DNA of 11,486 bases from contig CAMAML010000017.1 in NCBI GenBank assembly GCA_945836835.1, forward strand, positions 1 through 11,486. The letters are read 5' to 3'. Source of the stretch: an uncultured cyanobacterium. Its GTDB lineage: Bacteria; Cyanobacteriota; Vampirovibrionia; Gastranaerophilales; Gastranaerophilaceae. The notes under the pieces were generated by a model. It was not told where the DNA came from. It searched no databases and worked only from the letters and a program-made list of their open reading frames with translations. The position numbers and the translations under genes were made by a program. This document shows, piece by piece, positions 1 through 5,521 of this stretch (its first letter is position 1; every line of letters begins with the position of its first letter).

Positions 1-1004
1 ATAACCCTGTTTTGAATTTTGCCGTCCTTAAATTTTTCGATATTATCAATCGTGGTTTTCAAAATCCGACCAACCGCCTCGTGCGTATTGTAGGCAATAT
101 GCGGGGTTATAATGACATTCGGGATTTGAAAAAGTTTTGTATTTATCAGAGTATTTTTAAGGTCGTTCCTTGACAATCTGTCAATTCCGAGAACTAAGTT
201 TGTGTCGGCAACCGAATTTTCACTCTCCAGAACATCCAGTCCTGCCCCTGCTATTTTACCGCTTTTTAAGGCGTTATAAAGTGCTTCCGTATCTATGTGT
301 TCCCCTCTTGCCGTGTTGATAATCACAACAGACTGCTTCATTTTCGCAATCGCTTTCTCGTCAATTATATGAAAATTGTTTTCCGTAAGCGGAGCATGGA
401 GTGAGATAAAATCAGAACGTTCAAAGAGTTCATCCAAAGTTACATACTCAACTCCGTATTTTTCTTCCAATTCTTTTTTGGGGAAGAGGTCGAAGCCTAA
501 TATCTTCATATCAAAACCGTGAGCAAGATGTGCAAACTCTGCCCCTATCGCACCGACCCCGATAATCCCGACGGTTTTTCCGCCAAGCTCATAGCCCATA
601 AGTTTTGTCGGATCGAAACATCCTTTTTCAAAATCTGATTGTGCGGTAAAAATTTTTCTACAAACATTCAGCATAAGCGCAAACGCAAACTCCGCAACAC
701 TTTTGTTTCCGTAGTTAGGAGATGTTTCGACCGCGATGCCGTGAGATTTGCAATAGTCTGAGTCCACGTGGTTGAACCCGACCGAGCGAAGTGCGATAAG
801 TTTTAAGTTAGGAAATTTTTCCAGTACCTCCGCCCCCATTCTTGAGGTCGTGAACACGGAAATGATTTCTGCATCGTAAATATCTGCTCGTGGGATTTTT
901 GCATTTGAATTAAGCAAGGAATTAAGTAGGATAAAATTTCCGTCGTTGTGTCGCTCCAAAAACTCAACTTCGTAATCTTCAACATCAAAAAATACTGTCT
1001 TCAT
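1..1004 (-). CDS. D-2-hydroxyacid dehydrogenase (D-lactate dehydrogenase-like), 3' end beyond window
   Basis: NAD-dependent enzyme that interconverts a 2-keto acid and a D-2-hydroxy acid in the cytoplasm. The relatives it most resembles are D-lactate dehydrogenases and VanH-type enzymes. The frame is open from an ATG at 1004 to the left edge, giving 334 residues with no stop, so only a few C-terminal residues should be missing. The Rossmann glycine motif GVGAIG is at about 149-154. The catalytic trio appears in family order: Arg233 (in NTARGE), Glu262 (in GLDVLESE) and His302 (in TPHIAYNT). An insertion-like stretch after Glu262 (about 263-290) matches the D-lactate dehydrogenase subgroup better than phosphoglycerate dehydrogenase. 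A clear ribosome binding site (AGAGGTGA) sits 6-7 bases before the ATG. It is the fourth gene of the leftward nusB operon, 67 bases after the peptidase stop. The exact substrate cannot be read from sequence. Confidence 0.9.
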   Translation of the reverse strand, partial: MKTVFFDVEDYEVEFLERHNDGNFILLNSLLNSNAKIPRADIYDAEIISVFTTSRMGAEVLEKFPNLKLIALRSVGFNHVDSDYCKSHGIAVETSPNYGNKSVAEFAFALMLNVCRKIFTAQSDFEKGCFDPTKLMGYELGGKTVGIIGVGAIGAEFAHLAHGFDMKILGFDLFPKKELEEKYGVEYVTLDELFERSDFISLHAPLTENNFHIIDEKAIAKMKQSVVIINTARGEHIDTEALYNALKSGKIAGAGLDVLESENSVADTNLVLGIDRLSRNDLKNTLINTKLFQIPNVIITPHIAYNTHEAVGRILKTTIDNIEKFKDGKIQNRV

Positions 1005-1071
1005 GAAATATCACCTCTTCTTTTAAAGTTTTAAGGTGAAATTTTTTAGCTGCCATTCCCCAAGCAGGCGG

Positions 1072-1746
1072 TCATAAATAGACAATCTTCTCAAAAATCT
1101 TAAAAACAGGGTCTTTTAATTGTTCGACGGGGATTTCCTCGTCAAGTTCGAGCGTAATTATCGGGATGTTTCTTTCGACTCCGCAGTAGGTGCCGAAACT
1201 TCCGGGGGTCGGGTATCCGATACTCCCTTCTGCGGGATAGCCGATTATTTTTGAAATCTCTTGTGCCGCACGCTCGGCAGGCCCGTCATAGTTTACGACC
1301 TTATAAGGTGCGTGCAGGGTCAAAACCAATTCGGGCTTATACTCCGCCAAAATCTCGACTACAAAACGGGTTTCCGCCTCGCTTGCGGGCGTAACACCTC
1401 CAAAATATGGGGTCGTTGTGTCATCACAGGTTGCGTTTTCCCCCTCGTTTCGCCCCCAATTTTTTGTCGGGAAATTTCTGTTCAAGTCCACCCCGTTAGA
1501 ATTTGTGCGGGTATTTTTTGCCATTCCGTCAGGGTTCAGGCATGGGATAAAGAGGATGGATTTGTCGTGCGTTTCAGTAGCCACCGTTGAGGCTAAATAC
1601 TCGTCAATCAAGTATTTGCCCTGAGGTTCGTCCCCGTGGAAAACGCCGATTATAAGAACTTTTTTTTCTTTCAAGTTCTTGTTAAAAGTTTTCAGTTCAA
1701 TCAGATTTCCGCAAGCTGTTTTGGCGGTTTTCAACACAACTACCAC
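1072..1746 (-). CDS. M14-family zinc carboxypeptidase, MpaA-like murein peptide amidase
   Basis: Zinc peptidase of the M14 (carboxypeptidase A) fold, 224 residues, close to the length of murein peptide amidase MpaA. MpaA cuts the gamma-D-Glu to diaminopimelate bond of murein peptides during cytoplasmic recycling. Visible zinc ligands are His37 and Glu40 (in FHGDE) and His145 (in TLHAP). Substrate-binding Asn89-Arg90 lie in DLNRNFP, and the catalytic Glu200 is in ITLELDE. There is no signal peptide or membrane segment, consistent with a cytoplasmic recycling role. The start is GTG at 1746, supported by GAGGGG six bases upstream. That site lies in the last codons of ftsY, so translation of the two genes is probably coupled; GTG at 1737 and TTG at 1734 are less well placed. 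MpaA-type murein peptidase is the best reading; another M14 specificity remains possible. Confidence 0.86.
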   Translation of the reverse strand: MVVVLKTAKTACGNLIELKTFNKNLKEKKVLIIGVFHGDEPQGKYLIDEYLASTVATETHDKSILFIPCLNPDGMAKNTRTNSNGVDLNRNFPTKNWGRNEGENATCDDTTTPYFGGVTPASEAETRFVVEILAEYKPELVLTLHAPYKVVNYDGPAERAAQEISKIIGYPAEGSIGYPTPGSFGTYCGVERNIPIITLELDEEIPVEQLKDPVFKIFEKIVYL

Positions 1747-1749
1747 TAC

Positions 1750-2667
1750 TTACCCCTCAAAAAGTGCGTTAATAAAATCTTCTGAGTTAAACGTCTTCAA
1801 ATCTTCCATTTTTTCGCCAACACCGATGAGTTTTACGGGCAGTTTCATCTCTTTTGCAATAGCCAAAACTATCGCACCCTTTGCGGATCCGTCAAGTTTT
1901 GTGAGCGCAACCGCCGTAATATTTACGGCTTCGGTGAAAACTTTTGCCTGCTGTAAGCCGTTTTGCCCCGTATTTGCGTCAATCACGAGCAAACTATCTC
2001 TCAGTGCCTCGGGAGCGTTCTTATCAATTACCCCCTTAATTTTGGACAACTCTTCCATAAGGTTAAACTTGTTCTGCAGGCGTCCTGCCGTATCCACAAG
2101 GATTACGTCATAGTTTTCGGACTTCGCCTTTTGTATTGCCTCGTAAACAACCGACGCAGGATCAGCCTTATCCCTTCGTACAATGTCCGCCCCCGCACGT
2201 ACCGACCAGATATTAAGTTGTTCTTCGGCTGCCGCACGGAAGGTATCCCCCGCAGCAATAAGGACTTTTTTCCCTTCCTGCTTAAATTTGTACGCAAGTT
2301 TTGCTATCAAAGTCGTTTTTCCGACCCCGTTTACGCCTGCAATAAAATATATATTCAAGCCGTTTTCGTCAAAATTCAATCTTGTCGAGCCTGCCTCATC
2401 CAATGTTTTCAAAAACTCTTGTTTTAAGTAGTTTTTCACCTCGGACGGTTTAATTTTTGTTTGCTTTCTCAAACTATCTACGATTTCGGAGGCATAGCCT
2501 ACCCCTAAGTCCGCACCGATAAGCAAGTCTTCCATATCATCAAGCACAAACTCGGAAAATTCTTCCTCGCCCGATACCGTTTCAACAAGGTTCCCGACAA
2601 GGTTTTTTGCCGTATTGGAAACAGTTTTCTTCAAATTGTCAAAACTTTGAGAAAAAAACTTGAACAT
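1750..2667 (-). CDS. ftsY: Signal recognition particle receptor FtsY
   Basis: GTPase that receives ribosome-nascent-chain/SRP complexes at the inner membrane and passes them to the Sec translocon. The 305 residues form a complete NG core: a helical N domain (about 1-95), then the G domain with all SRP-GTPase motifs. These are GVNGVGKT (111-118), DTFRAAA (141-147), DTAGR (192-196), TKLDG (256-260) and GVGE (282-285). The long acidic A domain of the E. coli protein is absent, as in many bacteria. An amphipathic N-terminal helix (FKFFSQSF) probably gives membrane contact. The ATG at 2667 overlaps the nusB stop as TAATG and has only a weak ribosome binding site, so translation probably depends on readthrough coupling from nusB. 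Its last codons carry the ribosome binding site for the peptidase gene downstream. Confidence 0.98.
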   Translation of the reverse strand: MFKFFSQSFDNLKKTVSNTAKNLVGNLVETVSGEEEFSEFVLDDMEDLLIGADLGVGYASEIVDSLRKQTKIKPSEVKNYLKQEFLKTLDEAGSTRLNFDENGLNIYFIAGVNGVGKTTLIAKLAYKFKQEGKKVLIAAGDTFRAAAEEQLNIWSVRAGADIVRRDKADPASVVYEAIQKAKSENYDVILVDTAGRLQNKFNLMEELSKIKGVIDKNAPEALRDSLLVIDANTGQNGLQQAKVFTEAVNITAVALTKLDGSAKGAIVLAIAKEMKLPVKLIGVGEKMEDLKTFNSEDFINALFEG

Positions 2668-3326
2668 TACGCCAACCCGTTTTCTGCGATAACCTTTGCC
2701 AAAATTCCGTTAATAAAAGAGTAGCTGTCGTCAGTCGAATATTTTTTCGCCAACTCCAACGCCTCGTCGACCACAACCTTCATCGGTGCATCTTGGATGT
2801 ATAAAAGCTCAATAATCGCTATTCTTAAAATATCCTTGTCCATTTTTACAAGTCTTTCGATGTCCCAATTTTTTGAGTGTTTTTTTATAACGTCGTCGAC
2901 TTCCGCCCCGTGAGATTGAAATTCTTCGACAATCCTTATCGCATAATCTTTCACGTCGCTTTGAGAGTCTAACGTCGTAAACTCTGCAATTTCCAACGCC
3001 AAAAGAGCTTTTTCCGCAACATCCGTAATCTCGTCAATTCTTTCAATCATATCGGACGTTTTCGGCAGCGGAACAGGAATGTTAGACGCATCCATCGGGC
3101 GGTTCAAATTGATTTCGTGTTCCGCCTCGTAATCAACCATCTTATTTTTGAAATCCACCAACTTGCCCAGCGACAATTTTAAGTCGCTGTTTGCACTGTC
3201 CGTCAATACTCGGACGGATTTTAGGATAATGTCGTTTAAATCTTCTTTTGAATACTTTGCAACGCTTTTTTCAAACTGCGAAAAAAGTATAAATGCCAAT
3301 TCTCTGGCTGCTCTGCGGGCTTGCAT
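2667..3326 (-). CDS. nusB: Transcription antitermination factor NusB, long cyanobacterial-type form
   Basis: NusB binds boxA RNA with NusE (ribosomal protein S10) and keeps RNA polymerase processive on rRNA operons. The arginine-rich N-terminus (QARRAAREL, 2-10) fits the RNA-binding helix. The C-terminal half has the conserved KMDKDILRIAIIELL (161-175), VVVDEALELAKKY (184-196) and SYSFINGILAKV (201-212) segments. At 219 residues it exceeds the usual 130-160. The extra length is a charged region at about 45-120 between the first helix and the conserved core, and I recall the same layout in cyanobacteria. The ATG at 3326 has GAGGT six bases upstream. It is first in the leftward nusB - ftsY - peptidase - dehydrogenase operon. 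Confidence 0.95.
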   Translation of the reverse strand: MQARRAARELAFILFSQFEKSVAKYSKEDLNDIILKSVRVLTDSANSDLKLSLGKLVDFKNKMVDYEAEHEINLNRPMDASNIPVPLPKTSDMIERIDEITDVAEKALLALEIAEFTTLDSQSDVKDYAIRIVEEFQSHGAEVDDVIKKHSKNWDIERLVKMDKDILRIAIIELLYIQDAPMKVVVDEALELAKKYSTDDSYSFINGILAKVIAENGLA

Positions 3327-3364
3327 ATATTTACCTCATTTATTAATAGTCTTACACAACCGAT

Positions 3365-3393
3365 AAAATACCATAAACATAACCGACGGGCAA
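3365..3393 (-). promoter_or_regulatory. Candidate promoter for the nusB operon
   Basis: On the minus strand TTGCCC (plus positions 3388-3393) and TATTTT (3365-3370) are separated by 17 bases, placing a start about 30 bases before the nusB ATG, ahead of its GAGGT ribosome binding site. An overlapping alternative is TTTACT with TATGGT, also at 17-base spacing. The match to consensus is moderate, so the position is a suggestion only. Confidence 0.4.
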
Positions 3394-3430
3394 GTAAAAT
3401 TTCTTTACAAATTTCGCCCAAATTTTCCAC

Positions 3431-3442
3431 CATAACGTTATG
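3431..3442. repeat. Perfect 12-base palindrome in the divergent nusB/TPR promoter region
   Basis: CATAACGTTATG reads the same on both strands. It lies eight bases upstream of the candidate -35 box of the TPR gene and about 40 bases upstream of the nusB -35 candidate. This placement would suit a dimeric regulator controlling one or both directions. The flanking bases do not extend the symmetry. No known operator is recognised. Confidence 0.4.
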
Positions 3443-3450
3443 TAAAATTC

Positions 3451-3479
3451 TTGATTAAATCACGAAAATTTGGTATCAT
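3451..3479 (+). promoter_or_regulatory. Sigma-70-type promoter of the TPR gene
   Basis: TTGATT (3451-3456) and TATCAT (3474-3479) are separated by the ideal 17 bases. The expected transcription start, about seven bases after the -10 box, falls at 3486, which is the A of the TPR gene's ATG. No Shine-Dalgarno-like purine run exists between promoter and ATG. If used, the transcript would be leaderless. Confidence 0.6.
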
Positions 3480-3485
3480 CATTAT

Positions 3486-4421
3486 ATGGCTAATGTTGAT
3501 AAAATCGAAGAGTTAAGGGAGCAATTAAGGCTCGATGCGGAGAATGTCGAGCTACGGTTTGAGTTTGCAAATGCTCTTTTTTCGGCAGGGTTTACGAAAG
3601 AAAGTTTGGCTCAGTTCAAGTTTTTGTCCGAAGTTCTCACGGATAAATTTGAAGTGTTTAACAAGCTCGGAATTTGTTACGAAAAGTTGAAGGATTTTAA
3701 AAACGCCGCAAGTGCTTACGAAAAAGCCCTCGAAATTAACCCCAAAAACCTCGATACTGTCTTTAACCTCGGGCTTGCATACGTTACAGTCGGCGAATTT
3801 GAGCTTGCTAAAATGTGTTTTTTGGAAATTTTGGGAAAAGACGAAAACGACTCAAACTCCTATTTTTACCTCGGGTTCTGTTGTTTCAAGCTGAACGATT
3901 TAGAGAGTGCCCTTGAGAGTTTCAAAAAAGTTGTCGAGCTTAACGACGAGGATTTGTACGCTCATTTTTATATGGGGAATATTTACAACTCGCAAGGAAA
4001 TTTTGAGCTTGCAAAGCATGAATTTAACAGGGTGCTTGAGATTGACGAGGAATACAGTTGGGCATACTATAACCTTGCAAATATTGCGATAGCAGAAGAA
4101 GATTACGAGCAGGCAGTCGTTTGCCTTGACAGGACGGTTGAGCTTAACCCCAAGGACGAGGAGGCGTTTAGAAATTATGCAAGAATTTTGACCGTAAACG
4201 AGCTTTACGACGACGCAAGAGAGGTTATGGAGCGGGCGTTGGAAAGCTGTCCGAATAAGGGTAATATTTTATACTGTATCGCAAAAATTTATCAGGCGGA
4301 AGGCAGAAACAAAGAATATATTGAGTACCTGAACAATGCCATCGATAACTCTTCCACCTTAACGATTGCTGTCGAAGATGTTCGGCACGAGTTGCTGTTT
4401 GCACCAAAACCCGAAGGCTGA
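3486..4421 (+). CDS. Tetratricopeptide repeat protein
   Basis: The 311 residues are almost entirely TPR units. From about residue 22 to 292 there are eight 34-residue repeats in steady phase (starts near 22, 56, 90, 124, 158, 192, 226 and 259). They carry the family pattern of a small residue at position 8 and Ala or Ser at positions 20 and 27, with turns such as ALEINPKN and TVELNPKD. TPR arrays form a curved scaffold for protein-protein contacts; no enzyme domain is attached. No signal peptide or membrane segment is seen, so it is probably cytoplasmic. The ATG at 3486 has no upstream ribosome binding site and no earlier ATG, GTG or TTG in frame after the TAA at 3456. It sits directly at the predicted transcription start. 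It diverges from nusB and is followed 99 bases later by the GshB-like gene. The partner is unknown. Confidence 0.93.
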   Translation: MANVDKIEELREQLRLDAENVELRFEFANALFSAGFTKESLAQFKFLSEVLTDKFEVFNKLGICYEKLKDFKNAASAYEKALEINPKNLDTVFNLGLAYVTVGEFELAKMCFLEILGKDENDSNSYFYLGFCCFKLNDLESALESFKKVVELNDEDLYAHFYMGNIYNSQGNFELAKHEFNRVLEIDEEYSWAYYNLANIAIAEEDYEQAVVCLDRTVELNPKDEEAFRNYARILTVNELYDDAREVMERALESCPNKGNILYCIAKIYQAEGRNKEYIEYLNNAIDNSSTLTIAVEDVRHELLFAPKPEG

Positions 4422-4424
4422 TTT

Positions 4425-4471
4425 GCCCGTTTGGACTATGGACGCACGATCGCTTGTTAAATAAAATGGGC
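4425..4471 (+). other. Inverted repeat after the TPR gene, possible weak terminator
   Basis: GCCCGTTT (4425-4432) can pair with AAATGGGC (4464-4471), eight pairs including one G-U, around a 31-base loop. A run of eight T follows at 4481-4488, ten bases beyond the stem. The long loop and the gap before the T run make it a poor match to a standard intrinsic terminator. It may instead attenuate transcription between the TPR and GshB-like genes, or mean nothing. The rest of the gap holds TTGTAC (4472-4477) and TAACGT (4494-4499) at 16-base spacing, a weak promoter candidate for the next gene. Confidence 0.25.
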
Positions 4472-4520
4472 TTGTACTTATTTTTTTTAGTGATAACGTA
4501 TTGTTGTAGGGAGAAATGTC

Positions 4521-5489
4521 ATGGAAATTTTATTTATTATAGACCGATTAGAGTTGAAATATTTTGAGTTCAACAACCTTGTGACAAACTTTTGGATAAT
4601 CAAAGAAATGCTCAAAAACCGTAAAACCGTTTACATAACCACGCTTGACAGGCTCGGAGTATGTGGAGGAAAAGGTTTTTGCCACTGTTTCAAATCTTTT
4701 GAGAAAGACGGGAACATTTTCTATGACAAGTCGTCCGTAACAAGAAACATCGAAGAGTTTCGCCTCGTAATGTTCCGCCAAGACCCGCCCGTCGATATGG
4801 ATTACATAAATTCAACCTACGTGTTTGATTTTGTTGACAGGTCAAAAACTCTTGTGATAAACGAGCCGTCCGCCGTTCGTGATTTCAACGAAAAACTTCA
4901 CGCAATAAAGTTTTCGCATCTTATGCCCGAACATATCGTAACATCTTCCAAGTACGATATAATGGAATTTCTTGCAGAACACGAAGAAATTGTCCTAAAA
5001 CCTTTGAACAGATGTTTTGGGGCGGGGGTTATGACCTTAAAACGCGGGGATAAAAACACTGCCGTTATAATCAATTCCATGACAAATAACGGAGGGACGC
5101 TCGTTATGGTGCAAAAGTATCTCGAAAAAGCCAAGTTCGGCGACAAACGGGTCTTATTCCTCGGGGACAAGGTGCTTCCGTATTGTGTCCAAAAACTTCC
5201 GAGTAACGACGATTTCAAATTCAACGACCATTGCGACTCGAACATCGTAAAGGCGGAACTTTCCGATGAAGAGTTTGAAAACTTTACCCCCGTTGCAAAA
5301 GAGCTTGACAGGCTCGGTATTCCGCTTGTGGGGTTAGACGTAATCGACGGAAAGATTATCGAAATTAACGTAACAAGCCCGTGTTATTTCATCAAGGAGA
5401 ACAATTTCCACCACGGTTGCAGTTTAGAAAAAGACATAACGAATTTCATCCTGAACCGTGTTGAAAATCGACTTTTGGCAAATGTCTAG
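4521..5489 (+). CDS. gshB: Glutathione synthase-like ATP-grasp ligase
   Basis: Resembles prokaryotic glutathione synthase GshB, which joins glycine to gamma-glutamylcysteine using ATP in the cytoplasm. The 322 residues match the family length (about 315-325). Shared landmarks in order are MFRQDPPVD (84-92), VINEPSAVRDFNEKL (112-126), the ATP-binding Lys160 in VLKPL, GDKRVL (207-212), GLDVIDGKIIEINVTSP (271-287) and the metal-binding Glu281 and Asn283. Two mobile segments differ. The glycine-rich loop after LKPL reads NRCFGAG rather than DGMGG or NKAGEG. The usual GG-containing lid near residues 235-243 is replaced by NDHCDSN. The protein is also rich in cysteine. A related substrate is therefore possible and the symbol is provisional. 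The ATG has a good GGGAG site seven bases upstream. No gshA is visible nearby. Confidence 0.85.
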   Translation: MEILFIIDRLELKYFEFNNLVTNFWIIKEMLKNRKTVYITTLDRLGVCGGKGFCHCFKSFEKDGNIFYDKSSVTRNIEEFRLVMFRQDPPVDMDYINSTYVFDFVDRSKTLVINEPSAVRDFNEKLHAIKFSHLMPEHIVTSSKYDIMEFLAEHEEIVLKPLNRCFGAGVMTLKRGDKNTAVIINSMTNNGGTLVMVQKYLEKAKFGDKRVLFLGDKVLPYCVQKLPSNDDFKFNDHCDSNIVKAELSDEEFENFTPVAKELDRLGIPLVGLDVIDGKIIEINVTSPCYFIKENNFHHGCSLEKDITNFILNRVENRLLANV

Positions 5490-5496
5490 GGATGAT

Positions 5497-5516
5497 AAGA
5501 ATTCTTTTTCCGGAAA
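5497..5516. repeat. Two adjacent 10-base palindromes between convergent genes
   Basis: AAGAATTCTT (5497-5506) is followed directly by TTTCCGGAAA (5507-5516), both perfect palindromes, inside the 32-base gap between the GshB-like and PLD genes. On the plus strand TCCG-GAAA-CGGA (5509-5520) can form a short GAAA-tetraloop hairpin followed by TTT. On the minus strand TCCG-TTTC-CGGA is followed by AAAA. These could form a weak bidirectional terminator, but the stems are only four to five pairs. Confidence 0.3.
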
Positions 5517-5521
5517 CGGAT

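Noticed and set aside
803..988. A 61-codon minus-strand open frame
   Set aside because: It overlaps the dehydrogenase in another frame. The dehydrogenase reading has all family motifs, so this is a shadow.
4445..4453. ACGATCGC, one base from the cyanobacterial HIP1 octamer GCGATCGC
   Set aside because: A single imperfect copy has no statistical weight and cannot support assignment to cyanobacteria.
4643..5317. A 15-base direct repeat (GCTTGACAGGCTCGG at 4643-4657 and 5303-5317)
   Set aside because: Both copies encode LDRLG in the same gene with the same codons. Chance codon reuse explains it better than a mobile or regulatory repeat.
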